From positions 1 through 32,887 of the forward strand of contig SYKU01000393.1 in NCBI GenBank assembly GCA_005808865.1: DNA of 32,887 bases. Direction: 5' to 3'. The notes under the pieces are model-generated. The model searched no databases and was not told where the DNA came from. It saw nothing but the letters and a program-made list of their open reading frames with translations. This document shows positions 8,551-16,584 of the stretch, in pieces; positions within the stretch are counted from its first letter, which is position 1; each line of letters opens with the position of its first letter. The position numbers and the translations under genes were made by a program. This DNA comes from Acidobacteriota bacterium (GTDB lineage: Bacteria > Acidobacteriota > Terriglobia > Bryobacterales > Bryobacteraceae).

Positions 8551-9078
8551 GTGAGCGATTCGAGCGAGTGGGTCGCGGTCGCCCTGCTTGGCCGGACCCG
8601 GGGAATTCGCGGCGAGCTTTCAGCGCTGGTTCTGAGCGACGGCCCGGCTCGTTACGAAACGCTGAAACGCGTGGAGTTGTTCACTCGCGACGGGGATCCT
8701 CTCGGCGGATTCCAGGTGGAATCTGTCCGTTTTCATGATGCGAAGGCGATCTTCAAGTTCGAAGGCGTAGACTCGATAAACGACGCCGAAGAGCTTCAGG
8801 GGGCTGAGGTCCGCGTCCCGCTTTCTGAGCGGAAGCGACTGGAACCTGGCGAGTACTTCCAGTCGGATCTGGTGGGCTGTGAGGTTGTCGACCGCGCCAC
8901 AGGCAAACCGCTCGGCCGCGTTACTTCGTGGATGGATGGCGGAGGTGCGGGGCTGCTCGAAGTGGAGGGTGGACTACTGCTCCCGTTCGCTAAATCGATC
9001 TGCGTTTCAATCGACGTGAACGCGCGGCGAATCGACGTGGATCTGCCCGAGGGGCTGAGGGAACTGAACCTCCGATGA
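8551..9078 (+). CDS. rimM: Ribosome maturation factor RimM
   Basis: A 175-residue protein starting at GTG 8551, immediately after the khpA stop. The N-terminal RimM domain (about residues 6-90) reads VAVALLGRTRGIRGELSAL and continues to a conserved EELQGAEVRVP. The PRC-barrel domain (about 97-170) contains EYFQSDLVGCEVVD, GRVTSWMDGGGAGLLEV and LLLPFAKSICVSID. RimM binds S19 and assists 30S head maturation and 16S processing. Its TGA overlaps the trmD ATG as ATGA, indicating translational coupling. Confidence 0.96.
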   Translation: MSDSSEWVAVALLGRTRGIRGELSALVLSDGPARYETLKRVELFTRDGDPLGGFQVESVRFHDAKAIFKFEGVDSINDAEELQGAEVRVPLSERKRLEPGEYFQSDLVGCEVVDRATGKPLGRVTSWMDGGGAGLLEVEGGLLLPFAKSICVSIDVNARRIDVDLPEGLRELNLR

Positions 9079-9806
9079 TCTTCCACGTGCTCACGATTTT
9101 CCCGGAATTTTTCCGGGGACCATTCGATCATGGCGTGGTCGCCCGCGCGAGGAATGCGGGCATTCTCGATCTCCGCATCCATAACCTTCGCGATTGGACT
9201 TCGGACCGGCACAAGACGGTGGACGACCGTCCATTCGGCGGCGGCGAGGGAATGCTGTTGAAGCCGGAACCGCTGTTCGAGGCGGTGGAATCAATCTGGC
9301 CCGAACGAGGACCGGTGAGAAAGGTGCTTCTCCTTTCCGCTCAGGGTCCACTGTTTAATCAGGCGGCTGCCGAGCGGTATACCGCGCTAAGCGAGATTTT
9401 GCTCATTTGCGGCCGTTACGAGGGTGTGGACGAGCGCGTTGCCGAGCATCTGGCCGACGAGGAGGTCTCGGTCGGCGATTACGTGCTGAGCGGCGGCGAA
9501 CTGGGCGCGGCCATCGTGGTCGATGCCGTGGCCAGGTTGTTGCCTGGAGTACTTGGGAATGGCGATTCCGCGGTGTTCGAGTCCTTTAGCAGTGCATCGT
9601 TGACTGGGTCCGGGGGCAGGGTGCTCGACTGTCCGCAGTATACGCGCCCTTCGGAGTTCCGCGGATGGGGCGTGCCGGAGGTGCTGCTGGGCGGCAATCA
9701 CGAAGAAATCAGGCGGTGGAGGCGGCAGGCCGCGCTCCAAAAAACGGCGCGATTGAGACCCGAACTCCTGGAATCTGCTAAAGTGAAGAAGGTGTTACCC
9801 GAATGA
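9075..9806 (+). CDS. trmD: tRNA (guanine37-N1)-methyltransferase TrmD
   Basis: A 243-residue SPOUT-class methyltransferase of usual length. It opens with [17 protein letters not shown], has the substrate-side [17 protein letters not shown], and the trefoil-knot AdoMet site [17 protein letters not shown] then [17 protein letters not shown]. The C-terminal tRNA-binding part includes [20 protein letters not shown]. It methylates N1 of G37 next to the anticodon in tRNAs reading CNN and related codons, which prevents +1 frameshifting. It overlaps rimM (4 bp upstream) and rplS (4 bp downstream), a very tight operon. Confidence 0.98.
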   Translation: MIFHVLTIFPEFFRGPFDHGVVARARNAGILDLRIHNLRDWTSDRHKTVDDRPFGGGEGMLLKPEPLFEAVESIWPERGPVRKVLLLSAQGPLFNQAAAERYTALSEILLICGRYEGVDERVAEHLADEEVSVGDYVLSGGELGAAIVVDAVARLLPGVLGNGDSAVFESFSSASLTGSGGRVLDCPQYTRPSEFRGWGVPEVLLGGNHEEIRRWRRQAALQKTARLRPELLESAKVKKVLPE

Positions 9807-10150
9807 CAAACGCATTACTGACTAAGCTTACCGAGAAGAACAAGAGAACCGACACGCCGGTGTTTCGCCCGGGCGATACGATTCGCGTGCACGTCAAAAT
9901 CAAGGAGGGCGACAAGGAACGGCTTCAGGCGTTCGAAGGCGTCCTGATTGCGCGCAACAACGCTGGAATGGGCGAAACGATTACCGTCCGCAAGGTGAGC
10001 TTCGGCCAAGGCGTCGAGCGCATTTTCCCGATCCACGCGCGTGTCATCGATCACATCGACGTAGTCCGCACGGGCCGCGTTCGCCGCGCGAAGTTGTATT
10101 ACTTGCGCGCGCTCAAGGGAAAGGCCGCGCGCCTCAAAGAGCGCACTTAA
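9803..10150 (+). CDS. rplS: 50S ribosomal protein L19
   Basis: A 115-residue protein matching L19: [53 protein letters not shown] and [21 protein letters not shown]19 lies at the 30S/50S interface. Its ATG overlaps the trmD stop as ATGA. A hairpin follows directly after the TAA. Confidence 0.98.
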   Translation: MTNALLTKLTEKNKRTDTPVFRPGDTIRVHVKIKEGDKERLQAFEGVLIARNNAGMGETITVRKVSFGQGVERIFPIHARVIDHIDVVRTGRVRRAKLYYLRALKGKAARLKERT

Positions 10151-10151
10151 C

Positions 10152-10180
10152 GTCCTGCTCTGGCCAGGACCGGCCGGACG
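10152..10180 (+). terminator. Hairpin between rplS and rnhB (possible terminator or attenuator)
   Basis: GTCCTG (10152-10157) pairs with CAGGAC (10165-10170) around a 7-nt loop. An outer CGTCC/GGACG pair (10151-10155 with 10176-10180) competes with it and is followed by TTT only. There is no long U-tract, so it may be a weak or partial terminator that lets some transcription continue into rnhB. Confidence 0.45.
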
Positions 10181-10188
10181 TTTCATCA

Positions 10189-10869
10189 ATGCCGCGGGCT
10201 AAATCGCCAACAGGCAGAATCCGGTGTTCGGGGACTGACGAGCGCAAACTGCGCGCCGAGGGATACAGGGCTGTCGCGGGCGCCGATGAAGTCGGCCGTG
10301 GCGCTCTGTTTGGACCCGTCGTCGCGGCGGCCGTGGTGCTTTCCGCGGATCGCACGATTCGCGGACTCGACGACAGCAAACAACTCGACCCCGAGCGCCG
10401 CGAAGTTTTGGCTCATCGAATTCGTGAGCGCGCCGTGGCATGTTCCATCGCCTCCGTCGACGCCGCTACGATCGATCGGATCAACATTTATCAGGCATCG
10501 AGACTTGCTATGAAAATAGCGGTCGAAAACCTCCATCCCCCGGCGGATTTCCTTCTCGTGGACGCCCTCGTTCTGGATGTGTCAGTCCCTCAACGGGCGC
10601 TGATCAAGGGCGATGCGCGCTGCCAGGCCATTGCGGCGGCCTCGATTGTAGCGAAGGTGCACCGGGATGCGATGATGGCGGAGATGGACGAAGTTTTCCC
10701 GGGATATGGTCTTGGACGGCATAAAGGGTACTTTACGCCGGAGCATGCGCGCGCTTTGCGTGAACTCGGCCCCACGGGCCTGCATCGGACGAGCTTCGAG
10801 CCCGTCCGGCTTTGCAAAACGGCGCAGCTTAAACTCTTCGAAAATGAGCGGGGCGTGGCATGGATTTAG
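10189..10869 (+). CDS. rnhB: Ribonuclease HII
   Basis: A 226-residue RNase HII. The first catalytic pair is D33-E34 in VAGADEVGRGALFGPVVAA. Further conserved parts are GLDDSKQL, LLVDALVLD (the usual LIDG-type strand), KGDARCQAIAAASIVAKVHRD, whose final Asp completes the acidic cluster, and FPGYGLGRHKGYFTPEH near the C-terminus. It removes RNA from RNA/DNA hybrids, including single misincorporated ribonucleotides. rnhB downstream of rplS is a frequent bacterial order. The start at 10189 is the first ATG after the hairpin; no strong ribosome binding site is seen. Confidence 0.96.
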   Translation: MPRAKSPTGRIRCSGTDERKLRAEGYRAVAGADEVGRGALFGPVVAAAVVLSADRTIRGLDDSKQLDPERREVLAHRIRERAVACSIASVDAATIDRINIYQASRLAMKIAVENLHPPADFLLVDALVLDVSVPQRALIKGDARCQAIAAASIVAKVHRDAMMAEMDEVFPGYGLGRHKGYFTPEHARALRELGPTGLHRTSFEPVRLCKTAQLKLFENERGVAWI

Positions 10870-11165
10870 AACCGAGCCTGCACGGCGAAGAGTCGCCGGA
10901 AGAGTCCACACCGGAGTTTCACTGGTACCACAAGGCTTCAGCCCTGCTGGTGATCATCTTCTGTCTTGAAGTCGGATTGTTTCTGATCGCGTTTCCATGG
11001 TCCGAGTATTGGGAGACGAACTTCTTCTTTTCGTTTGCACCGGGCTGGTATCAATTTTGGCAAAACGCTTACGCCCGCGGCGCGGTAAGCGGACTTGGCG
11101 CGCTGAATATTTATATCTCGTTTCAGGAAGTTTTCCGCCTGCGGCGCTTCGCAAGGGGGCGGTGA
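10860..11165 (+). CDS. Small membrane protein of unknown function
   Basis: A 101-residue protein whose ATG lies inside the end of rnhB (10-bp overlap), which suggests translational coupling. The N-terminus is acidic (DLEPSLHGEESPEESTPEF), followed by a strong hydrophobic segment at about residues 27-48 (ASALLVIIFCLEVGLFLIAF) and a second, shorter apolar stretch at about 75-93 (GAVSGLGALNIYISFQEVF). The topology suggests two membrane spans with an aromatic-rich loop (WSEYWETNFFFSFAPGWYQFW) between them. I do not recognise a family. It looks intact and is probably co-transcribed with rnhB. An IS1634-type relic begins immediately after its stop. Confidence 0.75.
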   Translation: MDLEPSLHGEESPEESTPEFHWYHKASALLVIIFCLEVGLFLIAFPWSEYWETNFFFSFAPGWYQFWQNAYARGAVSGLGALNIYISFQEVFRLRRFARGR

Positions 11166-11435
11166 CGCGGGCTTCACCGCGATACCCTCCACCACAGTCT
11201 CGGTGAGATCCTCCACTTAGATTCCGCGAATGAAGCCGAACTCTACCAAGCTATGGACTGGCTGCTCCCGCTGCAGCCTCGCATCGAGCAAGCCCTTGCC
11301 AAACTCCATCTCTCCCAAGGTGGCCTGGCGCTCTATGATTTAACCTCCACTTACTTCGAAGGGCGCCACTGTCCTCTGGCCAAACTCGGTCACTCGCGAG
11401 ACGACAGATCCGGTACATTGCAGATCGTCTTTGGC
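11166..11435 (+). pseudogene. Internal fragment of an IS1634-type (IS4-related) transposase
   Basis: In the frame that opens just after 11165, the plus strand reads RDTLHHSLGEILHLDSANEA, then YQAMDWLLPLQPRIEQALAK, GGLALYDLTSTYFEG and CPLAKLGHSRD ending near SGTLQIVFG. This is the region around the first catalytic Asp (LYDLTSTYFEG) of IS1634-family DDE transposases. The N-terminus and the rest of the DDE domain are missing. The similarity stops near 11435, about 45 bp before the end of the convergent phosphatase-like gene. No inverted repeats were identified. Confidence 0.8.
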
Positions 11436-11481
11436 CCGTCTCTCTGGTCGCGCCGGCCGGTCTGCCGTCGACCTTCGAGTC

Positions 11482-12327
11482 CTACTTGGCGAAAGCCTCC
11501 AGTACCGCCTTCCCAATCCAGGCCGAATGCGGCTTGATGCCGAGCATGTGAGCGATTGTCGGCGCCGTATCGAACGTGTTCACCGCCGACCTGATCTTGC
11601 GACCCTTCGCCACTCCAGGTCCCGCCAGTATCCACGGGATTTCAATCTCGGCCATGGTCGCGCCGCCGTGTTTCTTACCCACGCCCCCGTGATCCGCGGT
11701 CACGAGCACCGCTGCGGTCGCAAGCATGCCGTTGGCCTTCAACGCCTCGAGAACGAGTCCAATCAGGCGGTCGACTTCCTCGATTGCTGCGATGTATTGC
11801 GGAGTCCCGTGCCCAATCTCGTGCCCGGCGTGATCGACATCGTCGAAGTGGATGAACAAGAGGTCTGGCCTGTGCCGCTGAAGATAGGCCACCGCCAAGC
11901 CGGCGGTTTCCGGCGAGCCTTTCACATGCTCGACTACGTTCGGGATCCCGGGTTCGATGAGGCGCGCAAAGCCGTTCCAATCGTGCAAAACGGCAATGAC
12001 GGATTTCGGCCGCTGGGAGCGCAGTTCCCCGAAGACCGTGGGAAACATTCCTGCCGGGCCTCGGAACGTCGGCGCGATGTCGAACCTGTCGGGCTCCCAA
12101 TCGTTCGAGGTGACGCCGTGCTGCTCGGGACCGGCGCCCATGATCATGGACGCCCAGTTGGGACTGCTCGAAGTCGGCATGACCCCGCGAGCGTGCATTG
12201 TGGAGGCGCCTCGCGCACGCAGCCCCGCCAGATTTGGCGCCTTGGCTTTCGCGATGCCGGCAGGACTCATGCCGTCCACGCCGATAACAACGACCTGCTG
12301 CAATAGGAGCAAGCACAGGGGGAGCAT
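11482..12327 (-). CDS. Exported alkaline-phosphatase-superfamily phosphodiesterase/hydrolase
   Basis: A 281-residue protein with a short hydrophobic export signal (MLPLCLLLLQQ). It has the metal-site pattern of type I phosphodiesterase/nucleotide pyrophosphatases: D18 in VVVIGVDGMS; a Ser/Thr-rich nucleophile loop at 51-60 (PTSSSPNWAS); IHFDDVDHAGHEIGHG (160-174) with Asp and His ligands; and TADHGG (210-215) plus H220. The predicted reaction is hydrolysis of a phosphomonoester or phosphodiester outside the cytoplasm; the substrate is unknown. The protein is short for the family, which often exceeds 350 residues, but ends with the usual TAPTIAHMLGIKP...IGKAVLEAF segment, so it seems complete. 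It begins 21 bp after motB and may be read from the same transcript. Confidence 0.88.
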   Translation of the reverse strand: MLPLCLLLLQQVVVIGVDGMSPAGIAKAKAPNLAGLRARGASTMHARGVMPTSSSPNWASMIMGAGPEQHGVTSNDWEPDRFDIAPTFRGPAGMFPTVFGELRSQRPKSVIAVLHDWNGFARLIEPGIPNVVEHVKGSPETAGLAVAYLQRHRPDLLFIHFDDVDHAGHEIGHGTPQYIAAIEEVDRLIGLVLEALKANGMLATAAVLVTADHGGVGKKHGGATMAEIEIPWILAGPGVAKGRKIRSAVNTFDTAPTIAHMLGIKPHSAWIGKAVLEAFAK

Positions 12328-12348
12328 GAAATCAGTATCGCGTAAAGT

Positions 12349-13080
12349 CTACGTGGCGTCCGGCACCGGCGAAACGAGTGCACGCGGTTCTTCCTTCTCT
12401 CCGGTATCGTTAAGGATCACGATATCCACTCGCCGGTTCCGTGCCTTGTTTTCCGGTGTATCGTTCTCCGCGATCGGGATCGTATCGGCGTAGCCGGCAA
12501 CGGAGAAGCGCGACGCGGGAATCTCGTAGCGTTCCCGGAACAGGTTGAGAACCGCTACGCTACGGGCCGCCGAAAGTTCCCAGTTGGATGGAAAGCGGCC
12601 GTTGCGGATCGGGTCGGCATCGGTATGCCCTTCAAGACGGACCTTGTTCCGGACGCTCCGAATCTGCAAAGCGAGCTTTTCCATCGCGGCGTAAGTGTTG
12701 ACGTCGATGTTGTCCTGCCCGGACGGGAAAAAGCTCGCCTGCTTGAGGCTGACCACGAGTCCGCGCGATTCCACGCTTACCTGCACCATACCCGTTTCGA
12801 TCTCCACCTTCAGGGAACCTCGCAACGCCTCGAGCGTCGGCATGCTCGGGACGGCCGCGGCGTCCTTAGGTTGCGCCGCCGCGGCGATTACCCTTTGAGT
12901 CTGGCCTGGACCGAAAGCCTTCTTCACCGACTCCGACACCTGCGCCGCGCGATTGCGATCCGCGTTTGAGGAAGCGAACATGACAACGAAAAAGGCAAAA
13001 AGAAGCGTTATGAAGTCGGCGTACGAGACCAGCCACCGTTCGTGGTTTGCATGCGCGGCGTGCGTCTTCCTACGAGGCAC
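12349..13080 (-). CDS. motB: Flagellar motor stator protein MotB
   Basis: A 243-residue protein with the MotB layout: a short basic N-terminus, one membrane span (about residues 20-40, YADFITLLFAFFVVMFASS) with the proton-binding Asp at D22, a linker, and a C-terminal OmpA-like peptidoglycan-binding domain (about 120-230: FPSGQDNIDVN, VRLEGHTDADPI, NWELSAARSVAVLNLF, AENKARNRRVDIVI-like end). With MotA it forms the torque-generating proton channel anchored to peptidoglycan. The gene overlaps the end of motA by 11 bp. Confidence 0.96.
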   Translation of the reverse strand: MPRRKTHAAHANHERWLVSYADFITLLFAFFVVMFASSNADRNRAAQVSESVKKAFGPGQTQRVIAAAAQPKDAAAVPSMPTLEALRGSLKVEIETGMVQVSVESRGLVVSLKQASFFPSGQDNIDVNTYAAMEKLALQIRSVRNKVRLEGHTDADPIRNGRFPSNWELSAARSVAVLNLFRERYEIPASRFSVAGYADTIPIAENDTPENKARNRRVDIVILNDTGEKEEPRALVSPVPDAT

Positions 13081-13909
13081 GCGCCGTCTCCTTCGGAGCC
13101 GGTGCTTCGACCAGAATCTTCGGCGGCTGCCGCTGATAGTAATACGCGTCGAGCTTCGCCCGAATCAATTTCGGATTCTGACCCTCGACCATGGCCACAA
13201 CCCCCTCGAGCATCATCTCCTTCATCTGCGCGCTGTCCTGCAATCGTGCCCGGATCTTCGCAGCCGCGGGCAGAAAGAAGACGTTCGCAAATCCGACGCC
13301 GTATATCGTCGCGACAAACGCTGTCGCGATTCCGTGCCCGACCTCATCGATATTGGCGAGGTTCTTCATCACCTGGATGAGGCCGAGCACCGCGCCGATT
13401 ATGCCGATGGTGGGCGAATAGCCGCCTGCCGATTCGAACACTCGGGCTTCAGCCTCGCCCCGTTGCTCTTCGAGTGCGATCTCGAGTTCCATCATCTTGC
13501 GAACCTCGCCGAGGTCGGTGCCGTCAACGGCAAGAGTCAGTGCCTTCCGCAAGAAAGGATCGCTGGCATTGGGGGCATCGAATTCGAGCGACACGACGCC
13601 GCTCCTCCGAGCCTTCGTGGCGTAGACGAGCATCTCCTCGACAATCTCCGGCGCGGAGAGACGCTTCTCGAAAAAGACCGCGAAGATCCGGCGGCAGGAC
13701 CTGAGCAGCACGTCCTGGGGCGTCGTGACAAGTACTGCTCCCAGAGTTCCACCTAGCACGATCAACAGCGCGGTCGGCGCAAGAACCTCGGAGAGCCTCC
13801 CCCCCTCAAGTACCAGACCGCCCAGAATCCCGCCCAGAGCGATGGCGATTCCCGAAACCGTCGCAAAATCGAGCCTGGAGCGAACTTGCCTTGAAGTTTT
13901 ATCGGCCAT
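13070..13909 (-). CDS. motA: Flagellar motor stator protein MotA
   Basis: A 279-residue MotA/TolQ/ExbB-family protein. Two N-terminal spans (ATVSGIAIALGGILGGLVL; PTALLIVLGGTLGAVLV) are followed by a cytoplasmic loop rich in charged residues (about 65-150), then two C-terminal spans with the signature YSPTIGIIGAVLGLIQVM (conserved Pro-Thr-Ile-Gly) and IATAFVATIYGVGFANVFFLP. The C-terminal PKLIRAKLDAYY matches MotA tails. It overlaps flbD by 11 bp upstream and motB by 11 bp downstream, so the three genes are one operon. Confidence 0.96.
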   Translation of the reverse strand: MADKTSRQVRSRLDFATVSGIAIALGGILGGLVLEGGRLSEVLAPTALLIVLGGTLGAVLVTTPQDVLLRSCRRIFAVFFEKRLSAPEIVEEMLVYATKARRSGVVSLEFDAPNASDPFLRKALTLAVDGTDLGEVRKMMELEIALEEQRGEAEARVFESAGGYSPTIGIIGAVLGLIQVMKNLANIDEVGHGIATAFVATIYGVGFANVFFLPAAAKIRARLQDSAQMKEMMLEGVVAMVEGQNPKLIRAKLDAYYYQRQPPKILVEAPAPKETARAS

Positions 13910-14126
13910 CGGCTTCTCTCAAAAAACGAATCGGCTCTTTCGACGCCGCCAGGATCGCACGGCGGTAGTCGATCACTTTTGCGATGACGTCGTCAGCCGA
14001 CTCCCGCACCATCAGCTTCTGCCCCGTGGTCAGGGTGATCACCGTATCCGGAGTCGCCTCCATGAACTCAATCAAGTCCGCGTTTAGAACCAAAGGCGTA
14101 CGGTTCAGGCGGGTGAGTCGAATCAC
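13899..14126 (-). CDS. flbD: FlbD-family flagellar protein
   Basis: A 75-residue protein starting at GTG 14124-14126: MIRLTRLNRTPLVLNADLIE, then ATPDTVITLTTGQKLMVRES and DDVIAKVIDYRR. This is the small FlbD/COG1582 family, which is frequently encoded directly before motA; its role in flagellar biogenesis or regulation is not well defined. It should not be confused with the Caulobacter FlbD response regulator. The GTG shares bases with a TGA closing an upstream open frame (GTGA overlap). Confidence 0.92.
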   Translation of the reverse strand: MIRLTRLNRTPLVLNADLIEFMEATPDTVITLTTGQKLMVRESADDVIAKVIDYRRAILAASKEPIRFLREADGR

Positions 14127-14398
14127 AATCTTGCCTCTTTGCGCTTATCGGCGGGATGGGCAACAATCTTGAGAGGATCCTTGATCCATGATGAGATGGC
14201 CGCGATGTTCCTGCTTCTCGCCGCGAATGGTACCTCTGCCGGCGCACCTTCCACGGCGAAGAGCAGCGGGCCCAACGGGATGGAACCGCGCGAACTGATT
14301 CCGTCCATAATCCAAACGCAATTCCTCCCAGACCGACCCCTTTGAAGCCCGCGCGCGGCACTTGCAGAGATTATCCCGCGCAGGCAAACACCGGCCAC
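14123..14398 (-). CDS. Doubtful hypothetical protein upstream of flbD
   Basis: A 91-codon open frame whose TGA overlaps the flbD GTG start as GTGA, the type of overlap seen in coupled genes. The predicted product (ending WIKDPLKIVAHPADKRKEARL after a moderately hydrophobic GSIPLGPLLFAVEGAPAEVP) has no domain I recognise. Other frames here are also open and the flanking DNA looks decayed, so this may be a remnant or a chance frame. The overlap is the only support. Confidence 0.25.
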   Translation of the reverse strand: MAGVCLRGIISASAARGLQRGRSGRNCVWIMDGISSRGSIPLGPLLFAVEGAPAEVPFAARSRNIAAISSWIKDPLKIVAHPADKRKEARL

Positions 14399-14428
14399 GC
14401 GGCAATTGCCCTCCGAATTGCGCCCAAG

Positions 14429-14597
14429 CTGAGCACGCTCCTCGCTCCAGTCTTCCGTATCGAGTCACCGGCGCACTCTACGCCGCGGCGACGCGTCCTT
14501 TCACTCCGCGCCTTCATGACCGGCTCTCACCGGGTTCGCCGGAATGGGGTTCCACAACATCGTCGTCAATGGCCACGGCTGTCTCCAGACCGGCGTG
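14429..14597 (+). pseudogene. Possible creatininase-family remnant
   Basis: Read with one frameshift, the plus strand gives LLAPVFRIESPAH, then VLSLRAF, and in the shifted frame MGFHNIVVNGHGCLQTG. Creatininase-family amidohydrolases have APV.xGxSxEH...G(T)LSL followed by G(F)..I..(L)NGHGGN, so both the order and spacing fit. The frame is broken and no start or complete domain survives. The identification is tentative, resting mainly on GFHNIVVNGHG. Confidence 0.35.
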
Positions 14598-15249
14598 CCC
14601 AACCAGTTCGCGCAAACGCCCGAAGACGCCGCGTGCGCATGCTGGTCGAGAAGGCGAAGGTGGACGCGCATATCGGTTTCCGGAGGCTCTGCGGAAAACT
14701 GGCGGGCATCCGACCCGGAAGCCGGATACGACAGGTTGCTGCCGCACTGCCGGCCGCTGCCCGTGCGTAGTAGCACGAAGATCCAGTCCGATCAAGACTC
14801 CGGAAATGCTTGCTCTGTAGTACCTCAACATCTGGGTTCTGCACGTTTCTGGCAGGAAATCTTCCGCGGTATGCGCCGGAGCCAATGTTGATAGGCCTTC
14901 GATGTGCTTTTCGGGGAGGCTCCAACTTTCGGCGTCTGGGTCAGTTTGGTTCCGGCTTCGCCCGGTTTAGGGTTTGTCTTTGCGGCGAACACAGCTTACG
15001 TGCTGACGGCTGGATGGGGATCGGGTTGGTCCAGGTCTAGGCAAATCGACAACGAATAAGAACGCCCTCGATATCGAATCGCGAGAAGGCACGCCTCGCG
15101 TCAGGGCGCCCGTAGCAGAACATCCCGTCGAACCGAAAGCGATCGAAGACCGGCCCGATCGGCCGGCAACTCCACGATCCGCAATAAGATAAGTCAGCGT
15201 ATCGATGTTCCGGAGTATCAGGATTCGGGAAGTGAGCAAATAGCGGCGA
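14598..15249. other. Decayed or non-coding DNA downstream of the DAC-like gene
   Basis: No intact gene is seen. On the minus strand, the frame of the DAC-like gene stays open beyond its TAG (15250-15252) for about 70 codons to a TAG at 15037-15039; the translation is Arg/Phe-rich (FDRFRFDGMFCYGRPDARR). A GC-rich hairpin, CCGGCC and GGCCGG around a 5-nt CGATC loop, lies within 15140-15175 and could end the minus-strand transcript, although no U-tract follows. Several overlapping open frames are typical of GC-rich sequence. Confidence 0.3.
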
Positions 15250-16560
15250 CTACAACTCCCAGACGCATAGCCCTTTCTGAAAGAATGACACCAGTCCGTC
15301 TTCGCTCACCTTGAGCGCGGAGCCGAACATGGAAGCCGCTACCGCGGCATTTGTCCGTCCGCCCTCAATGCCGCCCGCCGCGACAAACAGGTTGGGATTG
15401 TGCCTCACAATTGCTCCAAAGGCAAGAAGATTCGACGCACGGTCAACCACCACCGCCCCGTCCATCCCGGCGATCGACTCAAGAACCGCGGACGGCATTC
15501 CCAGCGTACGTTTTCCCATAAGCAGGTAGTGAATCCGCTCCTTCTTTCCCGGTCCCGTCTGGACGCCGGCGCCGTTCATCAGATCGGACGGAGATACGAT
15601 CTCCGCCGCGGTGCCGGGGTCGTCGAGAACGACGAACAGCGCGCCACGCCGGGCTTCGGCCAGATTCAGGGCCGCGGTGAACAGCCCTTCCGCAAGGGCT
15701 GTACCGCCCACGGCGCGCCGGAACAGCGCGTATTGCTCGGAGGCGTCGGTCAGCCGCCAGCGCCCTTCCATGAAGTTGAACTTCTGCGATCCGCGCGCGA
15801 AGATCTTGATTTCTCCGTTCCCCGTGAGAACCAGGCAGACCCGTCCTTCCTTGAGAGTCGCGAGCGCATGCGAACGGTAGGCGGCGGCGCTTGGAACCGG
15901 CAACCCTGCGGTGGCATTCTCACGGCTCCACTCGCGGATGTCCACCAGGTCGACGAGCATTCCCGCGCGGTTCACAAGCACCACGGTTCGTTCGCCGTCG
16001 CAGAGGCGGTGGAAACTCTTGATAGACGCCAGGTCGGTATTGTAGGGCAACGCTCCGGCGCGATCCTCCGCGTCCAGAAGAAGCACGCCCGTTGAAATCC
16101 GGCGGTTCTCATATGTCGTAAGAGAACTGACTCGAAGCACTTCGATTGCGTCTTCGACCGGATCGCGTCCCTGAGGCACGTCATTGTCATCGAGGTATGG
16201 GGACGGGTCTAGAAATGCGGAGATATAGCGGTCTTCAGGCAGCCCGCGAAACAGATCGAAGCTCCCGGACGCCATTCCCGGCTGCAACAAGCTCCGGAAA
16301 CGCGCCGACAGAACAATCCCGATCGCGGCCACGAGGCGGACCTGGTTCTCCGTGAACGGGCGGCCCGAATGATGCAGAAGATAGTGATTCCCGCACCAGT
16401 GGAGTTCGATGCGCCCGTCCGTCCTTGGGAAGAAATCGAGAGCCGGCTTCGCCAAGGGCGCCGCCCCTAGAATCTCGATCCGTGCGTGCTTGAGGAAGTA
16501 GGCGACCCCCCGCTCGAAGAATTCGGCGTAAAGCGCGTTCAGGTCTACCGGCGAAATCAA
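15250..16560 (-). CDS. Diadenylate-cyclase-fold (DisA_N/DAC-like) protein with degenerate active site
   Basis: A 436-residue soluble protein. The C-terminal half (about 290-430) has the layout of a DisA_N/DAC domain: RRGALFVVLDD (core strand, usually GALIVLER), MDGAVVVDRASNLLAFGAIV with a conserved D367-G-A369, and GGRTNAAVAASMFGSALKVS plus EDGLVSFF, which matches the GTRHRAA...vSEetG.is segment. The catalytic RHR is replaced by R402-T403-N404, so c-di-AMP synthesis is doubtful. The N-terminal part (about 1-240) is unlike DisA or CdaA and has no membrane helices. It may belong to the DAC-like 'DACN' sensor families described by comparative genomics; I recall these by name only. It starts 24 bp after the GH2 gene and is probably in the same operon. 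The role could be ligand sensing rather than synthesis. Confidence 0.72.
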   Translation of the reverse strand: MISPVDLNALYAEFFERGVAYFLKHARIEILGAAPLAKPALDFFPRTDGRIELHWCGNHYLLHHSGRPFTENQVRLVAAIGIVLSARFRSLLQPGMASGSFDLFRGLPEDRYISAFLDPSPYLDDNDVPQGRDPVEDAIEVLRVSSLTTYENRRISTGVLLLDAEDRAGALPYNTDLASIKSFHRLCDGERTVVLVNRAGMLVDLVDIREWSRENATAGLPVPSAAAYRSHALATLKEGRVCLVLTGNGEIKIFARGSQKFNFMEGRWRLTDASEQYALFRRAVGGTALAEGLFTAALNLAEARRGALFVVLDDPGTAAEIVSPSDLMNGAGVQTGPGKKERIHYLLMGKRTLGMPSAVLESIAGMDGAVVVDRASNLLAFGAIVRHNPNLFVAAGGIEGGRTNAAVAASMFGSALKVSEDGLVSFFQKGLCVWEL

Positions 16561-16584
16561 TCGGACTCTCCTAAGACTCTTCGC

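Noticed and set aside
11431-12306. Plus-strand open frame of 291 codons
   Set aside because: Antisense to the phosphatase-superfamily gene, which has all metal-site motifs.
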